NCBI GenBank assembly: GCA_907164885.2
Contig: OU015499.1
Span: forward strand, 158,471,828-158,535,827
Length of the DNA: 64,000 nt
Direction: 5' to 3'
DNA from: Dolomedes plantarius
Taxonomy: Eukaryota; Arthropoda; Arachnida; Araneae; Dolomedidae
Part shown: positions 1-11,107 of the stretch, one piece after another
Numbering within the stretch: position 1 is the stretch's first letter
Layout of the letters: each line of letters opens with the position of its first letter
Position numbers and translations under genes: made by a program
Notes under the pieces: generated by a model
What the model saw: the letters and a program-made list of their open reading frames with translations, nothing else
What the model was told of the DNA's origin: nothing
Databases searched by the model: none

Positions 1-1260
1 CAATTATAAAAACTGTGCAAATCGCAAGAAGATTCCTTTTATTATACTTTTGAATTGTTTATAGAGGATTAACACCAACAGATTTTCAAACCCATGAGAA
101 CAGAAGATGTTTGTCCCATGTCGAGTAACTTGACTCGCGCACAACCTGAAAAAACGTGAATTTCTCTGTTTCTGATGTTTCGACCATTTTGAAATGTTTG
201 TTGGCAGTACGTAGTATTTTTCGCAACCAATCGACGTCATACGTAGCTTTCGGGACCATCCCACATGTCCTTCAAGCGTGGGCTGTCGCAGAGTCGAAAG
301 GGTACTCGAAATTTCGAGTTTTTAAAAATCCCGAGTAGAACGGGGCGATACGGTCTCCGCCACGTTAGCAAAGCCAGCGATCTCGTCATATGACGTCATA
401 CCACTGGACACTACATGAAAGACCTTCGTAAAGGTTTTTTAGTCCTAAAGAACTATGCTGTTCCAAATGCATTTCAAAAACGAACACGGAGTTGCCCGTT
501 TTAAGTTATTAACGAAAGCGATGACGTCAGGGAAAACGCCGTACCAGTTGATCGGTTTTCGGTCCCTTATTGTCAAAAAAGTTGCAATAGAGACGGCTCT
601 AGTTCATGCTAAAGGTTTATTACTCCAAAAGACCTCTTTCCAGAAAGCCCAAAATACAGCGTTGGCACCTATTACGAATTAATTGTGAAAGCTTTAGCGT
701 CAGATTATTGTAATTACTGATTTTCCCTCTACCGAACAAAGAAACACGGAGCTTTCGAAACAATCCTTGTGCTCCTGACGCAGCGGGTGTCGGAGAGTGG
801 CATGTATACTCGAATTTGCGATAATTTTCAAATCCGGAGGAGAACGGGTCCATACGGTTTCCGGCACGCCCGCGAAGACAGCGATCTTGCCGCATGACGT
901 CATGCAACTGAAGGTTTCTTGTAAGTCCTTCCTAAGGATCTTTTTTGTCCTAGGCAACTATACTCTGCGAAATACATCCCAGAACGAGCACGGGGACTCA
1001 GGTTTAAAGTTACTCGACAAAGCGATGACGTCAGAGAAACCGCCGTAGCAATTTCTCTTTTTTTCGGCACCTAATTGCCAAGAAGTAGAACTAGAGACGC
1101 CTCTAATTCATGCCAAATGTTTATTACTCCAAAAGACCTCTTTCCCAGAAAGCCCAAAATATTGCGTTGGCGCCAATTCCGAATTTATCGTGAAAGCGGT
1201 TCGTGAGATTATCGAAATTAAATTTTTGAAAATGAATATCGAATTTAAATATCGGACTCG
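1..1260. repeat. TGACGTCA-rich non-coding block, copy 1
   Basis: This block opens every complete unit (also 11108-12565 and 45944-47200). It is itself an imperfect direct duplication of about 0.5 kb: about 200-715 and about 715-1215 share the same succession of motifs. TGACGTCA (the CRE/ATF-type palindrome) occurs at 391-398, 532-539, 895-902 and 1026-1033. Short ORFs on both strands show no family I know and are not preserved in position between copies, so I treat it as non-coding. Its role (regulatory block or satellite-like repeat) is open. Confidence 0.6.
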
Positions 1261-1848
1261 AAGGGCTCGTTAAATATTGTTTCCATTTTACTTCAGTGAA
1301 GTTATGAGCTACCTCATAACATAAATCGAGAAAGAGGATTCTATCAGAGCCGTAGTGTTTACTTTCGGCAGTGGCAGATTTCCGCAGAGGTGATCGAAGC
1401 GCAAGCCTCTGGCCCCCAAATCAACCCAAACATTTTACCTTCTAACATATTAAATTTTTTTTATTTACGTAGCCGCTATTTGTGTACACCGGGAGGGCAA
1501 AAACATACAACTTTCCTCGGAAATTCGTAGAGTTGGGGTCTTACGCCTGCATCATGATTGAACTGATGTTTACAAACTCCGAAACAGTCTATAAAGATAA
1601 GAGTCCAACGCTACCTGGACCGACATCGACTCCCTCCACCTGACCACAGAGTCCTTGTAGTCTCTATACACACTCTTAGACGCACACACACACACAAAAA
1701 ATAAATAAAATAATAAATAAATCAATAAATAAACGATGCAGATGTGATGTACATGAACACAAAATCAAATGATTACAATTTCAGAAGAATTCGATAATTT
1801 ATTCAAGAGAAAGAGCTTTACAAAGGGAAAAAGTCAATAACGTGCTGC
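1261..1848. other. AT-rich spacer with short simple repeats
   Basis: No gene is visible. It holds a short (CA)n tract and an A/AATA-rich tract near 1681-1735. The last ~60 bases look like the 3' untranslated tail of the Tc1 relic that follows. Equivalent spacers lie at 12566-13161 and 47201-47782. Confidence 0.5.
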
Positions 1849-2840
1849 TCAGTCTCTGGCCTTTATGCAAGCAGTTATTCGACTTGGCATTGATTGATTG
1901 ACGGGGCGGATGTCCTCCTGCGAGATATCGTGCCAAATTCTGTCCAATTGGCGCGTTAGATCGTCAAAATCCCGAGCTGGTTGGAGTGCCCTGCCCATAA
2001 TGCTCCAAACGTGTTCAATGGGGGAGAGGTCCGGCGACCTTGCTGGCCAGGGTATTGTTGGGCAAGAACGAAGACAAGCAGTAGAAACTCTCGCCGTGGG
2101 CGGGCCGTCATTATCTTGCATAAATGTAAGCTCAGGATGGCGTGATAGGAAGGGCAGCACAACGGGGCGTAGAATATCGTCGACGTACCGCTATGGTGTA
2201 AGGGTGCCACGGATGATATTCAAAGGGGTCGTGCTGTGAAATGAAATGGCTCCCCATCACTCCTGGTTGTCGACCCGTATGCCAGAAGACAGTCAGGTTG
2301 GTATCCCGCCGCTGTCCGGGGCGTCCCCAGACACGTATTCGCTGGTCATCGGGGCTCCATTCGAAGCGGGACTCGTCACTGAAGCCAATTCTTCTCCAGT
2401 CAGTGACATTCCAGGTTGAATGTGCCCCACACCACTGCAAACGGGCTTGTCGGTGTACAGACGTCAATGTTAGTCGGCGCAAAGGGTCAATGGTAGTCGA
2501 CGCGAGCTCAGCCCCCTTTCCCTGAGTCTCCTGTGAATGGTGCTTGCGGTCACTGAAGCACCAGTTGCACGTACGATCGACGATGATGATGAATCTGGGG
2601 CTGTGACTGCCTCTGACGATTGCTCGGTCCTCACGTTCTGTCGTTTCTGTAGGTCGACCGCTTCCTTCTTGACGACGTGCTCGGTCATGGTTCACCCATT
2701 GCTGCCAACATCGTCTAATAGTGACATCGCTCCTATCCAATTAGCCGATTAGACCATCCGGCTTCTTTGAGCCCAACTACATGTTCTCTTTCAATTTCTG
2801 ACATCTGCGCATATTGTTCGCCCTCCTGTATGCGAGACAT
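1849..2840 (-). pseudogene. Tc1-like transposase relic, family A, copy 1
   Basis: Cut-and-paste transposase of the IS630/Tc1/mariner superfamily, read on the minus strand from the ATG at 2838-2840. Recognisable parts in order are an N-terminal helix-turn-helix region, a Gly-Arg-Pro linker (GSGRP), the first catalytic Asp in FSDESRF (about 2370-2386), a second Asp motif QDND (about 2110-2125), and the terminal PARSPDLSPIEHVW box carrying the catalytic Glu (about 2005-2055). This spacing is DD34E type. The frame is broken several times: a shift near 2735 separates the N-terminus, and the C-terminal third is in another frame. The protein is therefore dead. The same relic at the same place in units 2 and 4 shows that it was present before the array was amplified. 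Confidence 0.88.
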
Positions 2841-3673
2841 AGTTACTGAATGAAATTCGCTATGATACTGAATGAAATTGCACTGAATGAAATTCGCAAA
2901 GAATTTATGACCTAGAATCGAAATTTCTCATCTTTAATATCCTGCCAGTTGCGCAGTTAAGATGCGCTGCAGCGTCACGTGTTTATTCATTGGCGCCACC
3001 AAACTTTATAATTTTGCTTTTTCCGTCGAAACCTGTATGCATATCAATTTGTGTCCATTTTGCATTACCCCTTCTTGGTGCGTCGTTTTTTTTTTGTCTA
3101 AGAGTGTAAAATTTCAATTTCGCGCTAAAAATGTGAACGTACAATTCCTAGGCTCTCTTAAAGAAAATGACCGCAGGTACGAAACTGAAGCGATTCAACT
3201 TGAATTTTTTTTTAATCTTTTTTTGTTGTTCCGCTGTTCCGATTATAAACATAAAATATTTATTAAAAAGTTCAAATGTCTTTTTTGTATTTATCTAAAA
3301 GAATTAATATTTAAACATATCAGAGGGTGCCTCTAATTTATTTCCGCCTCGGGCCCCTGAAATGCAATAACCCCCCACTGTTCATACGATTGTACTATTT
3401 CAATTTTTGTTTACAGTTTTAGAAGTTGAAACAGTTGAATGTAGTTTCCATTCTTGAGATAAATAAATAGCTTCAAACAATTGAAAAGTTTTACTCAGTC
3501 ATCATTGTTACGATTGTTTTGCCGCAACAGAGGAAGTCGACGGGCGTTCTATTCTTTGCCCATTCTCTGATAAAACTTCAAACTTGAAGGTTGTTCAAGA
3601 GAGCTATTTTAAGTGTTTTAAGCTTTTTGATTGAATTATTTTGAAAACTTTAAAGAAACAAACAAACTGCGAA
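2841..3673 (+). other. 5' flank of gene copy 1
   Basis: No ORF of note. Just upstream of the Tc1 start is a small direct repeat of an ACTGAATGAAATT motif (three times in 2847-2896). From about 3380 the sequence is well conserved between units, and it probably holds the transcription start and 5' untranslated region of the three-exon gene. No convincing TATA box was found; a weak candidate is GATAAAAC near 3569. Confidence 0.35.
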
Positions 3674-6642
3674 ATGAGTTTGAACTGCTGTGCCTTGAAA
3701 TGCCTGTAAGTAGAACTAGCACCTTCTTTCCCAATTTTTTCAGATTTTAACGGCTAGAAGAGATTGCTTGTGACTACGGATGAGCGTACAGAAAGATTAT
3801 TCTGTACTATGTACTAAGAGAGTTTGAAAGACTCAAAACAGACTCCTAACGATAGTTAGATACCATCGAAAAATTTAGAAAGAATCTAGATATTGACGGG
3901 GACCAGAACTTGTATTCAAACTATAAATGTATGCGAGAACGATCGATCGCAAAACCTTCTGCGAAGGACTGGTCAATCCCATTCGACCCGTTGGACATCA
4001 CTGTCGTAGTAAAATCGTTTCGAGTACCACAAATAATTTTCCAGAAAGCAAACCATTTGTTACCGTTAAGCAAAAATGTACAGGTAGCTTTGCAACTAGG
4101 ATTCGCCCTCGTTATGGGCTGATCGGTGGGCCATGCCACATGGGTCCGAGGTAGCCGAGTGGTATCTCTTCGTCCTCCGACTGGGGTTGCTCGGTTTGAA
4201 TCCAGACTACGCCATTCGATACCTTCTTTTCTGTGCTGGATAAGGCACGTTAAGACCGTAAACCGGAAAGTCCTCCCATGAGGTCAGGGAGTGTGGGAGA
4301 AGGCAAGAGCCCTGAAGATGTCGCCCCTGGGGAGCTAGATCTAAACTGGGGTGACAGACAATTCACCAGCAGGTATTTCATCCGGGAAGGCCTTAGTACC
4401 TACGTCCCCTGTTTGGTGTATTGTAAATGGGGAGACATATCGGATAAAACTTCTCGGTTGCGGAGGATTCATAGCCCTTGCTGAGTTTCCCATAGAGAGG
4501 TCTGAACCTATGTCCTATATGCTGGGGATGTCCATTTCTGCTTCATGCTCTGCGTTTTTGGCACGCATCAGGCTTTTTACCATCTGGTTTTGAAACTAGT
4601 CTGGAAAAACAACTTAAAGGCACTGTGTCAGGGGGGTGTAAATATAGAGTCCGGAAAATATGGAGGGTGTGTCTTCAATGGATGGGATGGGGTCAAGTCG
4701 TTTTGAAGCAGACGACATTTTCATTGGCTCGTAGTGGGTATATGTCCATCATTCGGTGCATCATAGTGGAAGTTGAACAGACAAACAGACATCATTTTGC
4801 TTTTCACTATTGAGATATTTAGCATGAAGTCTCCCATAATTAAATCAATTTATTAATTAATATTGAGAGAGTGGTATTTTCTGACGTTCTTGATTTTTTC
4901 CCTCAACAGATTCGGGCGCCGTGCAGTTTCCGATAGAAAAAGAGAGAGAGATAATCTAAGAAGACATCACAAATTTGAAATGTAAGTATTCATTCGTCGA
5001 ATGTTTTGGTAACAGGTACACGATATCACTGATTTTTTTCAAACGTTCTTATTTTGCACGCAAAAATGTGTTCGCTCTTATTATTTCGACCTCAGGTAAT
5101 GCTCTTAAAAGGGCATCATGTAAAGCAGGGGTTCCTAACTGGTTGCCATCGACAACAAGAAATGGTCAGCGGGCTCTGGAAAGAAAAGAAATAAATTGGT
5201 TTCATCGCATCGAAACGACCACAAATTGATCCATTTTTTAAAAATGGGAAGGAAGCATTTTTATTCCCCAGTTGTTTTGTTACAATTCTAAAAATTTCGC
5301 TTTCTGACGTTTTCTTCCGCTCTCTGACGTTTCGAGTACTAAAAAATGTGCTTAAAATTTCTTGTATAAATTTTTATAAGTGAAACAACCGCAACCTTGA
5401 AAAGTCTCGTTCATTTTTAAGTTTTCAGAGACTTTTATTTTTACAATTCAGTTATTTTTTGTTCACTTTCGTTTTTCGACTCAATACCTCTATGCCGATC
5501 TCTTTCGATCAGGTAGCGCTCTTTTCTGTCAGAGATCTTCTAAGCGGCATGTTTTTCGAAGCAACCAATATATTTCGCCTAAATTCGGAAGCTCATTGGC
5601 GGAGAAATTTCAAAGTTATGTGCCTCTTCACGACATCAAATTCTAATCATACTTTCAATAAATACCGCTACTCAAAAATAGTTTACTTAAGAGTCTTTTT
5701 ACTTTGAACTACACTTTGGCATGTATGCATGTTACGTAGAAGCCTCGGACAGGAAAAGATAATCGAAACAGCGACAGAACAAGTCTTTACGTCGATATTT
5801 TTCAAGAGCTCCGGAGTGGTTTAATGCAAACTCTAAGCTGACGAAAATGAAAGGAAGATTAAACATTCTCGGAATTTGAAAAATGGAAAATCGACCGTGA
5901 ATGTTTTGTTCGGAAGCATCGTTTGTTCACAACGGTATATAATCTTTCGAAAAATTTCTTCCCTTTCTGGATTTATGAGTCACTCGTACGCGTGGACATG
6001 TTTAATTCAATAATGTCTCAAAACAATCTTATGCTATAGCGAAAGTTTGAAATCCCTCTGTCGAATTCTTCGAGACATTGGATGAGTGCGTGGACCTGAC
6101 ATGGAGTCTGGCGCAGATTCAAACTTCCACTGCGAGCTCATAAATGTGAGGCGTTTGTTATTAAGAGATGATATAACTTAGTCTGTTTACAAATAAAAGA
6201 GAAGTTAATAAATTTCTAGCAAAAATCAGTTGCAGCATCGAATTTTTTCTAAAAGTTTTCATCTTTAAATGAATTTTTTTGGAATGAAAGTATAACTAAT
6301 ATCTGTTTTCTTTCCAGGTCTATGTTCGACTGCTTTTCGTTTATGCCCAAAGTCCAAGAAACATTCGAAAATATGCGTCGCCGCAGGCCTATCATTGACA
6401 TCGCTCATCTATGGTTCCGAGACCAACACGCAACTTTGTTACGGACTTGGAGTCGTTTGCTGCATGACCAAGAAATTGATTTGTATGATGTCAAACCGTA
6501 CCTCTTTCGACTTACGGACTTTCGAGCCATTTTCCCCACTCTTAGCCGAAAGGGCAAAAAGCGTGCACTCCAGTGGCAGAAGTTGGCCAATTATTCAATT
6601 GTCCGGGACTTCCTTTACCGCAAGAAACTGTATGACCCGTAA
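3674..6642 (+). CDS. Three-exon gene of unknown family, array copy 1
   Basis: Coding exons are 3674-3705, 4910-4981 and 6318-6642. Donors are GTAAGTAG after exon 1 and GTAAGTAT after exon 2. Acceptors are CCTCAACAG and TTTCTTTCCAG. Phases agree (32 nt, 72 nt, then one base to finish a codon), giving one open frame of about 142 codons ending at TAA 6640-6642. The product is small and basic, with no signal peptide or membrane segment. It begins MSLNCCALKC, has an Arg/Lys-rich stretch from exon 2, then an exon-3 body with repeated Trp-Arg/Lys-Leu patterns and the C-terminus RKKLYDP. Four copies keep all splice sites and carry no indel in exons, while introns vary freely; this argues for a real coding gene. 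Copy 1 differs in exon 2 (two acidic changes) and has a 177-bp intron 2 deletion. I do not recognise the family, and function is unknown. Confidence 0.8.
4142..4800 (+). repeat. tRNA-derived SINE in intron 1, copy 1
   Basis: A pol III internal promoter is visible: box A TAGCCGAGTGG at 4152-4162 and box B GGTTTGAATCC at 4193-4203, about 30 bases apart as in tRNA genes. The head does not fold as a normal tRNA with a matching 3' acceptor arm, and a long tRNA-unrelated body follows, so it is a SINE and not a tRNA gene. All four units carry it in the same place, so it predates the amplification. The 3' end is approximate. Confidence 0.7.
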
Positions 6643-6942
6643 AGGGCGTTGTCTCTGCGGCGTCACTTAAGATCGACTGTCCTTTCTCTGCATCGATTAC
6701 GTCCTATTTTTACCGATCTTGACAACTGTAGTGCACTATTCCACCTGTTGCGCTCTATTTCCGAATTTTATGACTTTATTACCGATGATGACTCACACTC
6801 CCGATTGTGACATTAACAAAACACCGAACGTTGTCTTTCCATCAGCTACAGCCATCCTCTTACCACCCTCTTTCTTCCACCTATTAGTAGTAAGCATCTT
6901 CCAGCCATACCAAAAGGCGAAGCCACCGAGCTACGTTTCCAA

Positions 6943-7035
6943 CACCACCGGGAGCGTAAGGCGGTGGTGATTTAAGGAGAGCGGCTTCGTAACCTACCTC
7001 CAAGTGGTGCTCTCCGGTGAACGCTCTCACCACTT
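6943..7035 (+). other. Two conserved stem-loops in the presumed 3' UTR, copy 1
   Basis: CACCACCG (6943-6950) pairs perfectly with CGGTGGTG (6962-6969) across an 11-nt loop. AAGTGGTG (7002-7009) pairs with CACCACTT (7028-7035). GAGAGCG (6977-6983) can pair with CGCTCTC (7022-7028), and GGAGAGC (6976-6982) with GCTCTCC (7009-7015); these last two pairings compete. The GC-rich segment stands out from AT-rich surroundings and is kept in all four units. Whether it is transcribed is inferred from its place between the stop codon and the poly(A) candidate. Confidence 0.5.
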
Positions 7036-7431
7036 CAGGTGGGGGCGGCTAAAAGGTTACAGAATCATCAAGGAAATTAAAGCTTAGAGAAACTGAACCA
7101 TATGGAAATTATATATTTTATGGAAGACATCGAAAAAAACTCTTTCTCGAGTTTTTGGTCTCAAGTTCCGGGGATATGGATTCGCTGTCCGGTCCTGCCA
7201 AACGTAGAAACCAGCGGCCATCTTGGTGATGCTGGATATTTTGCATTACACATTTATCAGCAAATAACACCCAGAAAAGTCATGAACAGTCAAACGGCCA
7301 CAGAGTAACAATTTGAAATATACGGAAGTTAGAAGAGCACATGAATGTGCTCAAGATTGATGTACAGCGATTGCTTCTAACTCCTTTTGTTTTACATCTG
7401 ATCTTTAACATAGGAAATTTTGTAATATTTC

Positions 7432-7437
7432 ATTAAA
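7432..7437 (+). terminator. Candidate poly(A) signal ATTAAA, gene copy 1
   Basis: ATTAAA in a conserved segment about 790 bases after the stop codon, kept in all units (19047, 42273, 54059). It is a common variant signal. No transcript evidence, so the 3' end is a guess. Confidence 0.35.
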
Positions 7438-8009
7438 GTTCAGTAAATTGTTTAATGAATCGTATTTGGTTCACTGAGCTATATGTAACGAGTATTATGC
7501 CTTTTTGTAGGATATATATTAATGAACATTGTAAGAAATTGATTTTTAAGTTCTTTGATGACATCTACCTTACAGCCCTAGTGACATGTTTTTATCACAA
7601 ACTATAGTGTCTGCAACAAACTCAATCTTACCAGACAGGATTCGGGATGAACAATGCAACGGTAGACATGGCATTGCGAGAAAATGTGTGAATATATTCA
7701 CGCTTCACCACAAAACTTGAATTGAGGGATATGTGAGAAAAATATGCTTCCACCCAACATTTTCAACCCGATCATGTTTTTTCATAATCGACGAAATGTT
7801 TCACATCATCACGCACATATCATGTCAAAAGTCGCGCTTCGCATTACCAAGTTTTAAAGTTGAATCGTTGAGAACTCAACCGATGTTCGACGATTTTTTG
7901 TTCTGAATTTTAGCGAATGATTTAATTTGAGTTCGTCCACGGAACTGCTTTTTATTTGGCTGCACATTTCTTTCCCTTGTGTTGTACCAAAGATCTTCTG
8001 TTGCTGTTG

Positions 8010-8165
8010 TGGGCCTCATGGCTAGAGCTCTGTCAACCGATTCTGGAGTCTAAGGGTCGATTCCCACTGTTCTCATGGATGTTCGAAGCCTTTAGGAAAC
8101 GGCTTTAAGCAGCAGGTCGCGATGGATTTAACCCTCGTGAAGCAAAAATAAATTACCTTAACACT
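8010..8165 (+). repeat. Second tRNA-derived SINE type, copy 1
   Basis: Box A-like TGGCTAGAGCTC at 8019-8030 and box B GGTCGATTCC at 8055-8064, about 25 bases apart, followed by a short body. It is unrelated in sequence to the intron-1 SINE. A near-identical copy is at 42845-43000 and a degraded one near 61265-61345. Confidence 0.5.
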
Positions 8166-8281
8166 CCGACCAACCAACTAAATTTTGTTGTCGGGAGATT
8201 ATCATTTTGCTTTTATTGATCAAACAAAAACTCTTTTATTGGGGAGGAATACATTTCAGAAATGTTTGCCGAATGATCCTA

Positions 8282-9439
8282 CAGGGTTTGTATAAAAAGT
8301 ATCGTGAAAAGTTTCGGAAAAATAGATTTATTTGAGATATTGCTACAATAAATCAAGAGTTTTCAAAGTACATCCCTCGAGCGTCTACACACTTTTGCCA
8401 GCGGCTTTTCCACGACTCGAAGGCTCCCTGGAAGGCAAATTCAGGAACGTCCTTAAGAATACGCGTGCAAGCTTCTTTGACGGCACTTAGGGTCCCATGG
8501 TGGTGTCGTTTGAGGGAGGATTTCACTTTTGGGAACAGGAAATAGTCTGCTGGTGCCAAGTCGGGACCGGAAAGGGGGTTGGGGAATCGACGCGATGCCG
8601 TTTATGGTCAGGTAGTCGGGACCTTGGAGCAGGTGTGGCTGGGTGCATTGTCAAGATGCATTTTCCAATTTCCGGCGATGGCTGACCTCACCCGGTCGAT
8701 CCTTCTCTTCAGTCTTCATAGCACTTCTAGGTAAACATTACCATTCCCTGTCTGCACCTCAGGTACAAATGTGTAGTGGACCACCCCTTGACATTAGGGA
8801 TTTTAACCTTGACAAACTTAGTGGACACCCCCTTGGCGTCAAAGAAAACGATGAGCATGGCTTTCACTCTGGATTTGCTCATTCGAGCATTTTTTGGACG
8901 AGGTGATGCCGCAGTGTGTCATTCGGAACTTCGCCGCTTTGTTTCCGGGTCGTATTCAAATATCAAAGCTTCGCTACCCGTCATTACGTTGTCCAAACAG
9001 CCGATGTCTTCTTCAATGCGTTGCAGAAGGTCTCCGCAAGCAGACACTCGCCTCTGGCTTTAGGTCGTTCCTCATGACCTTCGGGACGAGTTTGGCGCAG
9101 AACTTTCTCATCGCCAAATTTTCAGTGATAATGCTGTTCACTGCAATCTCATCAATGCCATTTTCATCTGTGATCATGCGCACACTTAACCGACGGTCTG
9201 AATTCAGCACTTTGCGCACACGTTGCACGTTGTCGTCGGTTCTTGAGGTCGACGGCCGCCCAGTGCGGGGCTCGTCCTCCGCACCCTCTCGGCCATGTTT
9301 GAAGAGCTTGTGTCATTTTAAAACTGCAGTTTGTGACATACTTTCATCCTTGAGCACTTGGCGAATCATGCCCAACGTCTCCGTACCCCAGTCCAATACA
9401 AAATTTGATGGCGTACCGCTGTTCAATCGTTCGCTGCAT
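8282..9439 (-). pseudogene. mariner transposase relic, copy 1
   Basis: Minus-strand mariner (DD34D branch of IS630/Tc1/mariner). The C-terminal part at 8353-8559 shows the ADYFLFPK motif carrying the third catalytic Asp and the usual tail ending near MYFENS. The N-terminus starts at ATG 9437-9439. A middle block at 9013-9228 is in another frame, and several shifts break the protein. The left end is a TA followed by CAGGGTTTGTATAAAAAGTA at 8282, a typical mariner terminal repeat. The matching right end is missing, because the element abuts a Tc1 relic near 9474. The element therefore cannot move and has no active product. Confidence 0.82.
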
Positions 9440-9473
9440 TTTGTGCTTGCACCGAGTCACTCGACAGGGGTCC

Positions 9474-10119
9474 ACTAAAAACACGAGCTAGTCTGAATCA
9501 TCGCTCACAGGCGACTGGCGTTTGGCTCGTCTTGAAGGTCACATCCCCCACCACCGGGCGACACACCAGGCCAAACGACGCCTCTCATTAACAGATGCAA
9601 TCAATAGCAAGTATGCAGCTGTTTGATCATGGATATCCGATCATGTGCAGCTTTCTGCGGATAGTTTCACCACTAACAGCAGAGCTCTCAGATGCATATC
9701 CAACCTCTACAGCGATCGCAAGGGCAGAAATGTGCGACTTCTTGACTTGGCGTACCGAGCATCTTCTGTTACGTTCTGCCATTTTATGGGGTCGTCCGGG
9801 GCGGTTTCTTTTTCCGTTGTTGCTTCGTCTTGCTTCCATCGCTTGATAACATACGCTACACTCGATTTTGGGATATCCAGTCTGAATGCAACAGCTCTTA
9901 CAGAAAGATGACACAAATGACATCCTACTATGAACCCTCTTTGAAACGCGTTAAGTTGAGGTCCACGAGGCATAGCTCCACTATTGTGAATGAATAATTA
10001 ATAGAAAATAAGCTGATTTTTATTTTTCCCATGCCCTTCCCAGCATACAGTTCGGCGAACCCAGTATTTGCATATTTCCCGATATTCTGCAGTGTCCATA
10101 TACTTTTGTCCATAGAGTG
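9474..10119 (-). pseudogene. Tc1-like transposase N-terminal relic, family B, copy 1
   Basis: Minus strand. The start ATG is at 9971-9973, followed by a helix-turn-helix N-terminus with the sense pattern GCHLCHLSVRAVA..L.IPKSSVAYVI. Downstream blocks in other frames reach toward the first DDE motif before the sequence joins the mariner relic near 9474. The outer end is preserved: CACTCTATGGACAAAAGTAT read inward from 10119, followed by TA. The catalytic half is missing. Confidence 0.72.
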
Positions 10120-10489
10120 TATAGCTTAGCACTTAGGTCAAAACATAGTGAGTATTATGTAATACTATCGCGAATTTACATTGAAATATATGGAAGGCTT
10201 TCTTCCAGTGCTAGGCGTCTCAAATTTTCAGCAATGTTATTTAAAAACCCCAGTGAGTAAGTGTTATAAAGCTTGTTTATGTCGGGTTTACAAAAATTAT
10301 AAATACTATCGAAGTAGAAAAAATGTACAAGTCAAACGGGCATGATCATGTTATGGAGTCTAAAAGGAAAACAAACAAAATAATCATGATACTAATAATA
10401 ATATTAATAATATATGTGAAAGAAGAAAAATTAAAGAAAAAATGTCTACGCCACTGAATGGACATTGTCGCCAAAAATTGATCAATAGT
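10120..10489. other. AT-rich spacer
   Basis: No gene, RNA or element end is visible apart from a run of ATA/ATT triplets near 10385-10415. The matching spacer in unit 3 is 44956-45329. Confidence 0.45.
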
Positions 10490-10865
10490 CACTGCTAGTC
10501 ACGTTCCCTATCAAGGTGTAAAGAGTCCTGCTAAAAACCACGATAGGACCGCCAAAACCATGACTGAACCTCGACTATGCTTTACTGTCAGAAGGAGAGA
10601 GTTTGGGCTGTAAGCTTATGCGGTGTTCTCCACACGTCAGCACGTCCTGATGTGAGGAATAGTGTGAACATGGATTCATCTGAAAACAGTACTTGTTTGC
10701 TTTGACCAGCTATCCATGGCTTACGTTCCTGGTACCTCTGTAGTCTACGTTTTGCATCGATTTGTGACACGGCGAGCTCTGGAAAAGCGGCTCTGGTGAA
10801 AATGTTTTACTTCTCGAGTTGCCTTCTCACAGTATAAGTCGAGACTGGGTTACCTTTCTTAAGTA
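10490..10865 (-). pseudogene. Tc1-like transposase internal relic, family C, copy 1
   Basis: Minus-strand fragment with the first catalytic Asp box LFSDESMFTLF, then a WRTPHKL stretch and, after it, a degraded TVKH.RGSVMV block. Upstream, the VSTYTVRRQL region of the DNA-binding domain can be read in pieces. Both ends are missing. This lineage differs from family B next to it. Confidence 0.7.
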
Positions 10866-10889
10866 AGAAAAATTTTTTAATCATAAAAA

Positions 10890-11107
10890 CTTTTTTTTTC
10901 TTTTACGAATGCGGAGGCACTTGTTGTGAATACATTCGCCTATAATTCACCGCAGTTTTTCTGGCATTTTGTTATGGGGCCGCCATATACGCAGCTATGA
11001 AGGGACGATACGAACGGAGGCATTTTAGTGGTGCTTCGCCGGGATTCGATCCGAACACCCTTAGCACCGAAAGCCAGCGCGCTGTACCACAAGTCCGCCA
11101 CGGCCCT
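10890..11107 (-). repeat. Third tRNA-like SINE at the unit border, copy 1
   Basis: Minus strand. The complement of 11041-11052 reads GGATCGAATCCC, a good box B, and the complement of about 11070-11100 is tRNA-like (GTGGTACAGCGCGCTGG). It sits exactly at the junction between unit 1 and unit 2, and again at 45730-45943 before unit 4. This may mean that the duplications used this repeat; that is inference. Confidence 0.55.

Larger units (their letters stand above)
1..11107. repeat. Tandem array unit 1 (~11.1 kb)
   Basis: First visible unit of a tandem segmental repeat. The sequence at position 1 recurs at 11108 and 45944, and the order of parts is the same after each restart: TGACGTCA-rich block, dead Tc1, three-exon gene, SINEs, mariner and Tc1 relics. 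The unit seems to begin almost exactly at the window edge, so further units may lie upstream. The 3' half (about 7000-11107) is very close to 41880-45943 in unit 3. Confidence 0.88.

Noticed and set aside
1681..1735. Possible poly(A) tail of a retroposed element (AATAAATAAA run)
   Set aside because: The A-rich run varies in length among units and has no defined element attached; a simple repeat explains it.
4142..4215. Possible tRNA gene in intron 1
   Set aside because: Both pol III boxes are present, but there is no matching acceptor stem. A long unrelated body follows and the element is copied with the array, so it is a SINE.
3674..6642. Gene family as secreted venom peptides
   Set aside because: There is no signal peptide, and only a few Cys near the N-terminus without a knot-like spacing. 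Tandem amplification alone is not evidence.
8353..9439. Host SETMAR-like gene
   Set aside because: Only mariner transposase sequence is present, there is no SET domain, and the frame is broken.
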